Assembly (NCBI RefSeq): GCF_038039535.1 | Contig: NZ_JBBPHP010000004.1 | Location: forward strand, 124,001-188,000 | Direction: 5' to 3' | Length of the DNA stretch: 64,000 bases | From: Catalinimonas sp038039535 | GTDB lineage: Bacteria; Bacteroidota; Bacteroidia; Cytophagales; Cyclobacteriaceae | Notes under the pieces: model-generated | What the model saw: the letters and a program-made list of their open reading frames with translations, nothing else | Databases searched by the model: none | Told to the model about the DNA's origin: nothing | Position numbers and translations under genes: made by a program | Shown: piece after piece, positions 51,567 to 61,224 of the stretch | Numbering within the stretch: position 1 is the stretch's first letter | Layout: each line of letters starts with the position of its first letter

Positions 51567-52898
51567 CTACTTTCCTGTATCTACCCAACCGTGTTGTCCT
51601 TCACTTGTTCTGACAAAAAGCAGAGAATCATAATTAGCCAACACTTCTGTAGTTCCGGCAATCCAGTCGCCCCTTACTGGCTCACTTTCATAAGGATTGT
51701 CAAAGTAAAATTTATCTTCATTCCCAAGTGTGAGCTGCTGGCTAGCCTTTCCCAGAGGCTCTACAAGGCTATCATGGATAAATCCTTTTTGCTCATCAGG
51801 CAGAGAAACACGGTACCAGCGGTTGCTTTTGCCTTCAACATTTAACCAGGTATGCTGAGGGAAACTCCCCATAACTTCCGAATCTGTAGTTGGTCCCTTG
51901 CGGATATTGGAAAGTGTGGCTTTGGTACGCACAGCAATCCCTACTTTGGAAGGGTCAGTTGCCAAGATTTGCTCTTCAGTAAGCAAAGAATGCACGAAGG
52001 GATAAGGGTCTACCGCGCCTCTGCCCATCTTGTAGATGCTAAAATGCAGATGCGGAGGCGTAGTACGGGCATTACCGGTATTACCCACAAAGCCTAAAGT
52101 ATCTCCTACAAAAACTCGCTGTCCCGGCCTTACTGCCTGACTATCCAAGTGTGCATAATATAGCCGGAAACGGTTTTCTATGCTACTTAACCAGACGACT
52201 TTGCCTCCCAGACCACTTTGCATTCTGTGCCCTACCACTCCATCGCTCACTGCCAATACTGGCGTACCTTTGGGCGCAAAGATATCTATACCTTTATGAC
52301 TTCTTTTGCCTCCATCACGGAGTGCACCAAAGAAACTGCCTACAGCTTTACTATTGATCCCACTTACCGGAAAAGACAGTGAGGGCTGAAAATTAATGTT
52401 CAAGTTGTAAGCGCCACCCCGCAATAGTTCTGGTTGAATGCGCAAGGCATGCCAGCCACTTTCTTCCACTTCGTACTGAAGCTGAGGTAAAGTATCGGCT
52501 GAATGCAAAAGTTCAAGGCTGCTGTCTTCTTCTACGGAAAATACATCTATGAAAATGGTAGCTTCCGGCTGAGCCAGCGTTTCCAGATTAATGTGAATCT
52601 GCTGTCCCTCACGTACAGGATACCTCAGGCTAAGGGCTTTAGGTTTTTCAGGGGGAAAATAACCTGTTTCATGATAAGGCAGCTCAATCAGCAGAGAATC
52701 TTCCAGGCTCATTTCACCTGCTTTTAGCCAGTCTGTTCCCAGTGCTGTCTGGTCCAGTTCGTTTTTTTGCAGTCTTTGCAGGTACTTTTCGTAGGGAGAA
52801 GATTTAGAAAAAAGCTGATCTATTTGTTTGCTGCTGCTACAAGCAGCTATGACAAACAGAATTATGATTATATATAGACTATGAAATATTGATCGCAT
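51567..52898 (-). CDS. M23-family peptidase lipoprotein with SH3-like domain
   Basis: A 443-residue cell-wall-active protein with a lipoprotein-type N-terminus (LFVIAACSS). After an N-terminal beta domain (about 60-175) comes the LytM/M23 zinc peptidase domain (about 190-310) with SHKGIDIFAPKGTPVLAVSD carrying the first His and Asp, and TPPHLHFSIYKMGRGAVDPY carrying the HxH pair. A bacterial SH3-like region follows (about 320-390: VRTKATLSNIRKGPTTDSEV). It probably cleaves peptidoglycan cross-links in the periplasm. All zinc ligands are present, so it is likely active. Confidence 0.9.
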   Translation of the reverse strand: MRSIFHSLYIIIILFVIAACSSSKQIDQLFSKSSPYEKYLQRLQKNELDQTALGTDWLKAGEMSLEDSLLIELPYHETGYFPPEKPKALSLRYPVREGQQIHINLETLAQPEATIFIDVFSVEEDSSLELLHSADTLPQLQYEVEESGWHALRIQPELLRGGAYNLNINFQPSLSFPVSGINSKAVGSFFGALRDGGKRSHKGIDIFAPKGTPVLAVSDGVVGHRMQSGLGGKVVWLSSIENRFRLYYAHLDSQAVRPGQRVFVGDTLGFVGNTGNARTTPPHLHFSIYKMGRGAVDPYPFVHSLLTEEQILATDPSKVGIAVRTKATLSNIRKGPTTDSEVMGSFPQHTWLNVEGKSNRWYRVSLPDEQKGFIHDSLVEPLGKASQQLTLGNEDKFYFDNPYESEPVRGDWIAGTTEVLANYDSLLFVRTSEGQHGWVDTGK

Positions 52899-52991
52899 AG
52901 GTTAAAAGTGTAAATGACTCATCCTCTAACACAAAAGCTTGCAGGATTATTTCCTGACTTATAAATACTTATAGCCTGAGCAACTCAATGC

Positions 52992-54011
52992 TTATAGCTT
53001 GTTGAGTACAAAATAGACATGAGAAGATTGATTGAAATTTCCTGGTACAAAACCAGCGATTTTTACCTCCTCAACTGCAAACCCATTATTTTCCAAGAGT
53101 GTGGTCCATTCATTTATGCTGCGAAATCCGCAGGGAAAAGCCATCTCTGGCACTCCCACTGCCAAGGCATTGGCCAAAAAATCAATCAGGATGATGCAGT
53201 CTTTTTGTGTAGCGTAATCAAATTGAAGAAAGTCCGAGAGAATACTCTGCTGAGCTTTCAATTTTTTAAGCTGGTGCTGATAAGCAGGGTGATTTTTGAT
53301 TTCATTTTCTGGCAACATCACATCTTCTTCAATGATCAGCCTCCCTCCCTCAGCGAGTGAGTTTCTAATATTTTGTAAGAAAAACCCCTGGGCTTCGTCG
53401 GTATTGCCTACATGATGGAGTACCGCCAGGCAAGTCATCGTATCGTACTTGATTTCACTGAAGGTATTGGGCTGAGAAAGATCCAGCGTCTGAAAACCAA
53501 TCTCATCTTTAACCGCTTCGGTACGCCAGTCCATTACATCTATACCCGCTAGCTGATGAAAAGACTTATGATGGTGCTTGAGAAAAGCCACAAAATCACC
53601 TCCCCCGCAACCTATATCACAATAGGATTCGCCTTGCAGGTAATCTTTTATCTTTTCGTAGCGCCTGCGCAACTTCCGCTGATGCTTGTAAAGCTGATAA
53701 GCTTGTAAAAATTCGTCAAACCAAATCTCATCCCGAGGCTGCTTATTTCGGGAAAGCTGCGCGAAAAGCGGAAAAAGCTCCTCAGGTGAATGCTGAATTT
53801 GTTCAATCCTCTGAAAGGCGGAGGTAACCAGATACTGGCATTTTTCTATAACTACTTCTTCATTAATAGATTGAGGGTCAGGATGATGCTCCACGATAGC
53901 CTCCGCGTAATTCCTTTTCATGATGTACTGCACAAACTTTCTGGCATCAGTACTGGTAAAAGAATTTAAGAACGTACGGGCTTCGCTTAGTTTCGCCATA
54001 TTTAATGTCAA
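52992..54011 (-). CDS. Class I SAM-dependent methyltransferase-domain protein
   Basis: A 339-residue cytoplasmic protein. The N-terminal third (to about residue 125) is helical and unrecognised. Residues about 130-250 form a methyltransferase core: YCDIGCGGGDFVAFLKHH (motif I), AGIDVMDWR, CLAVLHHVGNTDEAQGFF and LAEGGRLIIEEDVMLPENE. The C-terminal part (MAFPCGFRSINEWTTLLENN, GFAVEEVKIAGFVPG) is typical of small-molecule methyltransferases. Substrate unknown. It is divergent from the GlmU-like gene. Confidence 0.8.
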   Translation of the reverse strand: MTLNMAKLSEARTFLNSFTSTDARKFVQYIMKRNYAEAIVEHHPDPQSINEEVVIEKCQYLVTSAFQRIEQIQHSPEELFPLFAQLSRNKQPRDEIWFDEFLQAYQLYKHQRKLRRRYEKIKDYLQGESYCDIGCGGGDFVAFLKHHHKSFHQLAGIDVMDWRTEAVKDEIGFQTLDLSQPNTFSEIKYDTMTCLAVLHHVGNTDEAQGFFLQNIRNSLAEGGRLIIEEDVMLPENEIKNHPAYQHQLKKLKAQQSILSDFLQFDYATQKDCIILIDFLANALAVGVPEMAFPCGFRSINEWTTLLENNGFAVEEVKIAGFVPGNFNQSSHVYFVLNKL

Positions 54012-54124
54012 TGATTAGGATAAACAGTAATAAATACTCAATTCAATACATTCAAGTGCGAAAGCACTTCATTCATATTAACTTAAGCACAAGTTAGTAT
54101 CTTTGCTTAAACCACAATTTTTGT

Positions 54125-55378
54125 ATGCATCTCATTTTTTTTGATACGCCGATCATTAGAGATAACCTTAAGCCGTTTACGCTTACCCGGCCTATAGCAG
54201 AAATTCGCTCAGGTATTCTTACTATGCGTGAAAAATGGATTCGTAGGCTTGTCTCCTCCCTTCAGCCTAGTTATTTTACTGAAGCTTACTTACAAAAAAA
54301 ATATTCTTTTCATGTATCTGGAGCCAATAAGCTTCTCTTCATCAATGCCAGTGTCTATCCTGATGAAGCACTACAACAGGCGGTAGCTCAACTGGCTGAA
54401 GGTCAAACTTTAAAACAGGGAGAGCTGCTCATCGCAGCTCATACATCACCTAATCAGTTTAGTACGCTTGATCATCAGGAGTATGACACACCTTACAAAG
54501 AGGCTTTTGAGCAACTGAAAAGCATGCTTTCTCCTCTTCAGAATGTTGAATATACCCCTCAGCTTCAACAGCTTACGCAGCCCTGGCACATTTTTCTGCA
54601 AAATGCGGAGCAAATCAAAGCAGATTTTGATCTAATTACGAAAAACCGACAGTCAGCTCAACTGGATGATCCGCATACCATTGTATATGGTAAGCAAGAA
54701 GATATCTTTATTGAAGAAGGTGTCTCTATCAGGGCTTCCATATTAAATGCAGAAGCTGGCCCTATTTATCTGGGAAAAAATGCTACTGTTCACGAAAATG
54801 CAGTGATCAAGGGGCCTTTTGCCATGCTGGAAGGTTCGCATGTGAACATAGGCAGCAAGATCAGAGAAGCGACCACCATTGGCCCCCACTCCAAGTTGGG
54901 TGGAGAAGTAAAAAATGTAGTGATATTCGGCAACAGCAATAAAGGTCACGAGGGCTTTCTGGGAAACTCTGTGATAGGTGAATGGTGCAACTTTGGGGCA
55001 GATACCAATGCCTCAAACCTGAAAAACAACTATAAACCCGTCAAAGTGTGGAATTATGGGACACATCGTTACGAAGATAGCGGCGAACTTTTCTGCGGAC
55101 TGATGATGGGTGACCATAGCAAATGTGGAATTAACACGATGTTCAATACGGGTACTGTAGTGGGGGTATCTGCCAATATCTTTGGTACTGGCTATCCCGG
55201 AAAGTTTATTCCCAGTTTTAGCTGGGGAGGCATAGAAGAAAGCAGCGTATATCGCATTGAAAAGGCGCTGGAGGTAGCCCAACATGTAGTACAAAGACGC
55301 GGATTGCAGCTTTCAGAGGCTGATATTGAAATACTGAAATATATATATGAGCACTGCCAGGCAGAATCGGAAAAGTGA
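54125..55378 (+). CDS. GlmU-like putative sugar-nucleotidyltransferase
   Basis: A 417-residue protein of the GlmU-related family found in Bacteroidota. The N-terminal domain begins FFDTPIIRDNLKPFTLTRPI and ends near residue 170. A left-handed beta-helix follows (GVSIRASILNAEAGPIYLGK, ENAVIKGPFAMLEGSHVNIG, GNSVIGEWCNFGADTNASNL, NYGTHRYEDSGELFCGL). The latter part resembles the acetyltransferase half of GlmU. Together with GlmS just downstream it suggests UDP-N-acetylglucosamine or related amino-sugar nucleotide synthesis. The exact sugar is not established. Confidence 0.85.
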   Translation: MHLIFFDTPIIRDNLKPFTLTRPIAEIRSGILTMREKWIRRLVSSLQPSYFTEAYLQKKYSFHVSGANKLLFINASVYPDEALQQAVAQLAEGQTLKQGELLIAAHTSPNQFSTLDHQEYDTPYKEAFEQLKSMLSPLQNVEYTPQLQQLTQPWHIFLQNAEQIKADFDLITKNRQSAQLDDPHTIVYGKQEDIFIEEGVSIRASILNAEAGPIYLGKNATVHENAVIKGPFAMLEGSHVNIGSKIREATTIGPHSKLGGEVKNVVIFGNSNKGHEGFLGNSVIGEWCNFGADTNASNLKNNYKPVKVWNYGTHRYEDSGELFCGLMMGDHSKCGINTMFNTGTVVGVSANIFGTGYPGKFIPSFSWGGIEESSVYRIEKALEVAQHVVQRRGLQLSEADIEILKYIYEHCQAESEK

Positions 55379-55608
55379 GTATGAAACTCTTTTTTACCCC
55401 CTGTACTTTATTTTGTTTTTTTAAACAATTGATTACAAAAACACTTATCAAATTCACTTCCAGATAGTAAAGGCAGGGTGTATAGAGAAAATCTTCTTAT
55501 TGTCATATCATTTATGATTTTTGTTAAAAGCTCACAAAGATTTCTCGCACTGCTTTTGTGGTGTACGTAAAGTATCTTAAGTAAAAATCGCTACAAATTT
55601 TTAAGCTT

Positions 55609-57456
55609 ATGTGTGGAATTGTTGCCTATATAGGTCATCGTCAGGCTCACGAAGTAGTCATCAAAGGACTTAAACGCCTTGAATACCGTGGATACGATAG
55701 TGCCGGGATTGCCCTTAATCATAATAACTTAAGCGTATATAAGAAAAAAGGAAAAGTTTCTGAGCTTGAGGGGCACTTACAAAATGAAATCACTCCTGAT
55801 CTGCTTAATAGTCAGGTGGGTATGGGACATACACGTTGGGCTACGCATGGTGTACCTAATGATGTAAATGCACACCCTCACTATTCCGGAAATGGCAAAC
55901 TGGCTATTATCCATAATGGCATCATTGAAAACTATGACGCGCTGAAGAAAGAATTGCTTCAGAAAGGGCATGAGTTTAAGAGCGAGACTGATACCGAAGT
56001 GCTTATCCATTTCATAGAAGATGTTAAGCAGCACAATGGTTTTACGCTGGAAGAAGCAGTAAGAATAGCATTGAAAAGAGTAGTGGGCGCTTATGCCATT
56101 GTTGTCATGTCAGAGGATGAACCGGATATGCTGATTGCAGCACGCAAAGGCAGTCCGCTTGTACTTGGCTTGGGAAAAGACGAATTCTTCTTTGCTTCGG
56201 ACGCCACCCCTATTGTAGAATATGCCAATGAAGTAGTTTACCTCAATGATGATGAGGTTTGCGTAGTACAAGGCGGCACATTTCATATTAAAGACCTTAA
56301 CGATGTTCCTTCTGATCCCTACATCCAGACGATAGATATTGAGTTGGAAGCCATTGAAAAAGGTGGTTTTGACTATTTCATGCTCAAAGAGATTCATGAG
56401 CAGCCCAAATCCATCAGCGATTGTATGCGAGGCCGTCTGAATGCTGAAACCGGCACCTTAATGATGGGGGGTATTCGTGACCATATTGACGAACTCGTCA
56501 ATGCCAACCGTATTGTTATTGTAGCCTGCGGTACTTCCTGGCATGCTGGCCTGGTTGCAGAATACATTTTAGAAGACTTATGCCGTATACCGGTAGAGGT
56601 AGAATATGCTTCTGAGTTCCGTTATCGCAACCCGGTAATCAACCCCGGAGATATCGTAATCGCCATTTCTCAATCCGGAGAGACAGCTGATACTTTAGCA
56701 GCGGTAGAACTGGCAAAAAGCAAAGGAGCTACTGTATTAGGCGTTTGTAATGCTGTGGGTTCATCCATCGCCCGTGCTTCTCATGCCGGTTCTTACACCC
56801 ATGCCGGACCAGAAATTGGCGTAGCCAGTACCAAGGCCTTTACAGCTCAACTCACCGTGCTTACGATGTTTGCTTTGCTCATCGGCAAAAGCAAAGGAAC
56901 CCTGAGCGATGAGGAATATAGTAACTTGCTCAGAGAGATGAGTCAGATCCCTCAAAAAGTAGAAAAGGCTCTTAAGCTCAATGAGCAGATAGAGTATATC
57001 TCGCAAATTTACAAAGATGCTCCCAATGCCATTTATCTGGGACGCGGACACAACTTCCCGGTGGCGCTGGAAGGTGCTCTGAAGCTAAAAGAAATCTCCT
57101 ACATTCATGCTGAAGGCTACCCTGCTGCTGAAATGAAGCATGGTCCTATTGCATTAATTGACGAAGAGATGCCGGTAATTTTTATCGCTACTCAGGATGG
57201 GTCCTATGAAAAGATTGTATCCAATATACAGGAGGTAAAAGCCAGAAAAGGACAGGTCATCGCCATTGTGACAGAAGGTGATACCCAGATTGCTGAAATG
57301 GCAGATCATGTGCTGGAAGTACCTAAAGCCAATCAGCAGCTGATGCCTCTGATTTCTGTGATTCCTCTGCAACTACTCTCTTATCATATCGCAGTATTAA
57401 GAGGATGTAATGTTGATCAGCCCCGCAATTTGGCAAAATCTGTAACAGTAGAATAA
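55609..57456 (+). CDS. glmS: Glutamine--fructose-6-phosphate aminotransferase (isomerising)
   Basis: A 615-residue enzyme making glucosamine-6-phosphate from fructose-6-phosphate and glutamine, the entry to cell-wall amino sugars. The N-terminal glutaminase domain has catalytic Cys2 (MCGIVAYIGHRQAHEVVIKG) and RLEYRGYDSAGIAL. Two SIS sugar-isomerase domains follow (IVACGTSWHAGLVAEYILED, ISQSGETADTLAAVELAKSK, YLGRGHNFPVALEGALKLKE, HAEGYPAAEMKHGPIALIDE). The C-terminal DQPRNLAKSVTVE is the standard end. All features are intact. It follows the GlmU-like gene by 230 bases. No glmS ribozyme was recognised upstream. Confidence 0.98.
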   Translation: MCGIVAYIGHRQAHEVVIKGLKRLEYRGYDSAGIALNHNNLSVYKKKGKVSELEGHLQNEITPDLLNSQVGMGHTRWATHGVPNDVNAHPHYSGNGKLAIIHNGIIENYDALKKELLQKGHEFKSETDTEVLIHFIEDVKQHNGFTLEEAVRIALKRVVGAYAIVVMSEDEPDMLIAARKGSPLVLGLGKDEFFFASDATPIVEYANEVVYLNDDEVCVVQGGTFHIKDLNDVPSDPYIQTIDIELEAIEKGGFDYFMLKEIHEQPKSISDCMRGRLNAETGTLMMGGIRDHIDELVNANRIVIVACGTSWHAGLVAEYILEDLCRIPVEVEYASEFRYRNPVINPGDIVIAISQSGETADTLAAVELAKSKGATVLGVCNAVGSSIARASHAGSYTHAGPEIGVASTKAFTAQLTVLTMFALLIGKSKGTLSDEEYSNLLREMSQIPQKVEKALKLNEQIEYISQIYKDAPNAIYLGRGHNFPVALEGALKLKEISYIHAEGYPAAEMKHGPIALIDEEMPVIFIATQDGSYEKIVSNIQEVKARKGQVIAIVTEGDTQIAEMADHVLEVPKANQQLMPLISVIPLQLLSYHIAVLRGCNVDQPRNLAKSVTVE

Positions 57457-57798
57457 AAGCTCAGCAGAAAATAGTTGTTATAGGGAAAGAATAAAGTTTG
57501 TCCCGCTTCTTGCGAGGCAGAAAACAATCGCATTAAATTTATCTGTACTAGATAGATACTTTCTTTTGATTTCTTGTAGGTTTGAAGCACTCTCTTATTT
57601 GGAGTTAATTTTTCATGCTTGTTTGATTATCATTTATTCTGTTATTCGTCTGAGTTTTGAAAAAATCACACTTTGCAGATTTTTTTTATTAACATCTTAT
57701 TATGCCTTCATGCTGGTTGCTTATTACATCCTCCAACATGGATATATCATGTCTTTAAAAACGGCTTTTCAGTTTTGTATTTGCTTGATGTTGTGAGC
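57457..57798. other. Intergenic region, 342 bases
   Basis: Lies between glmS and the convergent DUF5367-like gene. It is AT-rich. A TTG-started hydrophobic ORF (57566-57796) is judged accidental. No terminator hairpin with a clear T-run was found. Confidence 0.45.
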
Positions 57799-58185
57799 TT
57801 ATACTGCTAACCGCTTTCGCCAAAGGGTATATAATCCTACTACCAGAATATATTCAAATGCAATCAGCCAGAATCCTGGATCACCGAAAAAAGCAAGATA
57901 GCTTCCTCCCATTGGCATAATAAAAACGGGCACTGTGATCAGGGCGTCAAAACACATGGCAATGCCAAACATGCCTGCGCCGAATACAAAACCATTGGTA
58001 ATATTCTCCTGGCGGTAATAAAAACGAGTGCCAACAATCGCACTTGGAATCAGTGCAAGCATGAGTACTAAATTGGCCTGGAATTCTGCATCTTCTAAGA
58101 TGTTGAAAAAGAATGATACAGTGTAGGCACTTACTCCCAATACCCAGGCAATGGCCGCAGCAAAAAACAATCTTTTGATGTTCAT
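57799..58185 (-). CDS. Four-helix membrane protein, DUF5367-like
   Basis: A 128-residue protein with four hydrophobic helices (about 5-27, 38-55, 68-92 and 102-120), starting MNIKRLFFAAAIAWVLGVSA. The layout and the ITVPVFIMPMGGSYLAFFGD segment suggest the DUF5367 family, of unknown function. It is last in the AraC-DUF1772-NmrA group, 108 bases after the NmrA-type gene stop. Confidence 0.65.
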   Translation of the reverse strand: MNIKRLFFAAAIAWVLGVSAYTVSFFFNILEDAEFQANLVLMLALIPSAIVGTRFYYRQENITNGFVFGAGMFGIAMCFDALITVPVFIMPMGGSYLAFFGDPGFWLIAFEYILVVGLYTLWRKRLAV

Positions 58186-58293
58186 GAGTTTAGTATTTCT
58201 ATGTTAAAAACAAATTCATCATCGCTCATAGTTTTGCTCAAATTTGAGCGGACTATGAGCGATGCATGATTACATTTCAGATAGAGAAAAGAC

Positions 58294-59136
58294 TTAGCTG
58301 ATCGTTTCTACGCTGGCATTCCAAACACCGGTAGCTGCTGTGTCTTTGGCATAATCTGCAAAGTCCTTAGGTTTTCTGCCCAGCACTTTTTCAATATCTC
58401 CCGAAATCTGATTGTTACCTTCAGCATCTAGTACATTGGTAAACAGGTAATTGATCAACCACACATAATCTGCGGGTACGCCTGCCTCTTCCAGCATCTG
58501 GATATAAGCATTCATGGAGATAGGAGTAAACCTAATCTCTCTTCCTGTTGCCCTGGAGATTTCGCCGACTATTTCAGGAAAGGTAAGCAGGCGAGGCCCT
58601 GTAAGTTCATAGACTTTTCCGTTGTGATTGTCATTGAGCAAAGCTTCCACCACCACCGCAGCAATATCGTCGGTATCTACATAGGGCACTCTGGCTTCTG
58701 CTTTAGGCAGCGCCACATGTCCCGCCAGGATGGGATCCAGGAAGAAGCTTTCGCTGAAGTTCTGGTTGAACCAGCTGGCCCGTACTATGGTGTAATCCAT
58801 GCCCGAATGCATCACTATTTGTTCGCAAAGTTCTGCCTCTCTCTCACCCTTGCCGGAAAGCAGCACTATCTTCTTAATACCACTTTTCCTGGCTTGATGG
58901 GTCAATGCTTCAATGGCATCCAAAGCGCCGGGTACGGCCAGATCGGGTTGGAAAGTAACGTACATCTTCTCTATACCTTCCAATGCTTTTGCCCAGCCCG
59001 CAGGATCCTGCCAGTCAAAAGCAGGATTGGCTTTGCGAGAGCCGATGCTTACATTTTGTTGAAGTGCCTGAAGGCTTTGTACTACTTTGCGACCGGTCTT
59101 GCCGGTTCCACCGATTACTAAAATGTTACTTGTCAT
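58294..59136 (-). CDS. NmrA-like NAD(P)-binding protein
   Basis: 280 residues from the ATG at 59136. This start is chosen because it places the Rossmann motif ILVIGGTGKTGRKVVQSL at the very N-terminus; the longer ORF from 59259 adds an unlikely leader. It resembles NmrA/atypical SDR redox sensors and NAD(P)H:quinone-type reductases (IVLLSGKGEREAELCEQIVM, YTIVRASWFNQNFSESFF, VPYVDTDDIAAVVVEAL). The catalytic YxxxK of classical SDRs is absent, as in this family. It follows the DUF1772 gene by 29 bases. Confidence 0.88.
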   Translation of the reverse strand: MTSNILVIGGTGKTGRKVVQSLQALQQNVSIGSRKANPAFDWQDPAGWAKALEGIEKMYVTFQPDLAVPGALDAIEALTHQARKSGIKKIVLLSGKGEREAELCEQIVMHSGMDYTIVRASWFNQNFSESFFLDPILAGHVALPKAEARVPYVDTDDIAAVVVEALLNDNHNGKVYELTGPRLLTFPEIVGEISRATGREIRFTPISMNAYIQMLEEAGVPADYVWLINYLFTNVLDAEGNNQISGDIEKVLGRKPKDFADYAKDTAATGVWNASVETIS

Positions 59137-59165
59137 GATACTTTTATTTAGAGATTTGAGAATGA

Positions 59166-59666
59166 TTAAATGATTTTTGAATGGGAAAAGACTGCTAGTA
59201 GGGAAAGCAGAAAAGCAAGGACTGAGAAGACTGTTCTGATCATATGCAGACGATTCCACAGCCCTTCGTACTGTCTCCGACTGCTGAGCATTTGCTCAGG
59301 ATTCAGTTCGCTCAACTGCAAGGCATCCAGGATATTGTTTAGCGGAACATTGCCGAAGGCTGTCACGCCAAAGGTGCCAATGAGGTAGGTAAGCGCTGCT
59401 GCCAGCATGAGCCAGAAGCTTAGTCCTGCCTGGTATTGCTGAATGGTACTCGTAACAAGTAGCAGCAGACTTCCGAAGAATATCAGGAAAAAAGCAGGAT
59501 TCAGAATCGCCCGGTTGATGGATTGCATGGTCTCCAGATAAACCATATCCGTCACTTTTCGGGTGCCGGGGATTACCGAAACTGCCCAGGCGTAGAACAG
59601 GCCCGCCGAAAGGCCAGTCAGCAGTACGGCTGCCAACAGGGTGATTGTTTTGATGGATATTTCCAT
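59166..59666 (-). CDS. DUF1772-family membrane protein
   Basis: 166 residues from MEISIKTITLLAAVLLTGLS (ATG at 59666; another ATG lies nine bases upstream). Four hydrophobic helices. The TMQSINRAILNPAFFLIFFG segment and TAFGNVPLNNILDAL are DUF1772/anthrone-oxygenase-like signatures. The family includes fungal anthrone oxygenases and many bacterial proteins of unknown role, often beside NmrA-type reductases, as here. Confidence 0.85.
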   Translation of the reverse strand: MEISIKTITLLAAVLLTGLSAGLFYAWAVSVIPGTRKVTDMVYLETMQSINRAILNPAFFLIFFGSLLLLVTSTIQQYQAGLSFWLMLAAALTYLIGTFGVTAFGNVPLNNILDALQLSELNPEQMLSSRRQYEGLWNRLHMIRTVFSVLAFLLSLLAVFSHSKII

Positions 59667-59771
59667 AGCTGTCACTTTTTGATTGTCAATGAGACAAAGC
59701 TATGGCATTACGCTCCGGGTGATTTGTCTGAAAAGGAGTAGGATTTGTTCGTAAAGGATTTTCCGAAAGGA

Positions 59772-60629
59772 TTATTGTTTGATCTGGCTGGGACGGAAGC
59801 CAAACTTTTTGGCAAAGGCATTGGAAAAAGAACTGAGGCTATCATAGCCTACCTGCCAGGCAGCCTCCTGTATGCCCATTCCCTGATTTCGGATCAGTTC
59901 ATGCGCCTTATCCAGTCGTTCATTGTGCAGGTACTTAAAGACCGGTACACCGAACAGGGCCTTAAAGCTTTTCTTGAGTTTAAAAGTGTTCAGTCCGATT
60001 TGCCGGGATAGCTCGGACAGCGAGGGTGGAGCTTCCAGATTGTCAGTCAGAATTTCTCTGGCCATTTGTAACTTATCTCTTTCGGCCATCGGGATGCCGG
60101 ATTCACTCATCATGGAGAGTTGCCCAAAGAAATGAGCCAGCAGTGAAGTCATCTGGCTGCGGAAAAACATCATCTTTGCCTTGCCGGTATATTGTATACG
60201 AAACACCTGCTCAACAATAGCCTGCATCTCCGGACTCATAAAAAAGCTGGGGCCTTCTACATAATGGTCTTGGGGATAAACCAGCTGGTGCAGCATTTCT
60301 CCGAACAGCTCTCCCTCCTGGTTGGGAAGTTTTTTGAGATTGCGTATGGCAGTAGCCACCACAATACACTCCAGTGGCCGGTCAGCAAATACGTTGTGGA
60401 CAAACTCAACCTGCTCATCCGCATAAAAAGAAAGAGCCAAGCCATTTGTGTGTTTGAATACTTTATTGGCTTCGCCATACCTGACGGTAAGCTCCACATT
60501 ACCCGAACCATAAAAGGCAACGCCAATGACCGGCTCGTCAAAAAAGCAGGAGTCCACGGAAGGCTGATCGGTGCTGGCTTCCTCTACCAGTATGGTAAAA
60601 TCGTTGATATCAATGATGTCCCTGGTCAT
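59772..60629 (-). CDS. AraC-family transcriptional regulator
   Basis: A 285-residue regulator with a sensor N-terminal domain (about 1-150) and a C-terminal AraC DNA-binding domain. The C-terminal motifs are PPSLSELSRQIGLNTFKLKK and IQEAAWQVGYDSLSSFSNAF, ending KKFGFRPSQIKQ. It is the first gene of the run AraC, DUF1772, NmrA-like, DUF5367-like on the minus strand and probably controls them. Confidence 0.92.
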   Translation of the reverse strand: MTRDIIDINDFTILVEEASTDQPSVDSCFFDEPVIGVAFYGSGNVELTVRYGEANKVFKHTNGLALSFYADEQVEFVHNVFADRPLECIVVATAIRNLKKLPNQEGELFGEMLHQLVYPQDHYVEGPSFFMSPEMQAIVEQVFRIQYTGKAKMMFFRSQMTSLLAHFFGQLSMMSESGIPMAERDKLQMAREILTDNLEAPPSLSELSRQIGLNTFKLKKSFKALFGVPVFKYLHNERLDKAHELIRNQGMGIQEAAWQVGYDSLSSFSNAFAKKFGFRPSQIKQ

Positions 60630-60824
60630 GAGGCATGATAGATTATACTTACTAAACTACCAATTTATTGAAAGGGAAAAAGAGCGTAGTTGAAAAAAAG
60701 AAGCAGCATCCACACAAATGGACTATTATCATACTTCTGTAAGGCCTCCGAACGACTGTCAAGGGCGACAACAGGCGATGAATATGTCAGTGCTCCAAAC
60801 TTTTGTACCCGCTGTTAATGTGAA

Positions 60825-61145
60825 CTATTTAAAATAGATCCGGACCCTATCCTGATCAAAGGAGAAGTATTGGAGTTTGTCAAGATTGTAGTAATCAGTA
60901 CCCAAAGTATTATTAAGTCTGAGAAACTGACCGGATATACTAAAACCACCTTCGTTCACTTTACTGTATTGACTGAAGCCGCTTCCATGAATTGACCATT
61001 CGTAAATCCATGCGGTTTGTATTTGTAATCTATCTGCCTGAGTTCGCAGTTCATTTCCTGCTATTTCCCCGGAGGTCAGTACATCTACATCTTCTACACA
61101 AGCAACAAGTAATGTAATACACAAGATGCTGGCTATTTTTCTCAT
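60825..61145 (-). CDS. Hypothetical lipoprotein, 106 aa
   Basis: A 106-residue protein with a signal and lipobox (MRKIASILCITLLVACVEDV). The mature part is short and strand-rich (YEWSIHGSGFSQYSKVNEGG, GISGQFLRL-like segments, YNLDKLQYFSFDQDRVRIYF). No family recognised. It lies directly downstream of the cassette-like region on the same strand and may belong to it, but its own flanking boxes are not clear. Confidence 0.6.
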   Translation of the reverse strand: MRKIASILCITLLVACVEDVDVLTSGEIAGNELRTQADRLQIQTAWIYEWSIHGSGFSQYSKVNEGGFSISGQFLRLNNTLGTDYYNLDKLQYFSFDQDRVRIYFK

Positions 61146-61159
61146 ATAAGTGCTTCTTT

Positions 61160-61224
61160 AAGGTTTTTACGACCAGCGGAGGCACAGCCATAGCTTTCCG
61201 CTTGTGGCTTGTTAGTGCCTAGCT
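61160..61224 (-). repeat. attC-like site A
   Basis: On the minus strand it starts with GCACTAAC right after the PIN-like gene stop and continues into an imperfect palindrome (TCCGCT 61197-61202 with AGCGGA 61175-61180, extended by CCA/TGG). GCACTAAC is the exact complement of the GTTAGTGC box before the DUF433 gene, as R'' and R' boxes are in integron cassettes. The outer R' box is degenerate. Confidence 0.5.

Noticed and set aside
57566..57796. Hydrophobic plus-strand ORF of 76 codons
   Set aside because: Starts only with TTG, lies in AT-rich intergenic sequence where hydrophobic ORFs arise easily, and shows no family features.
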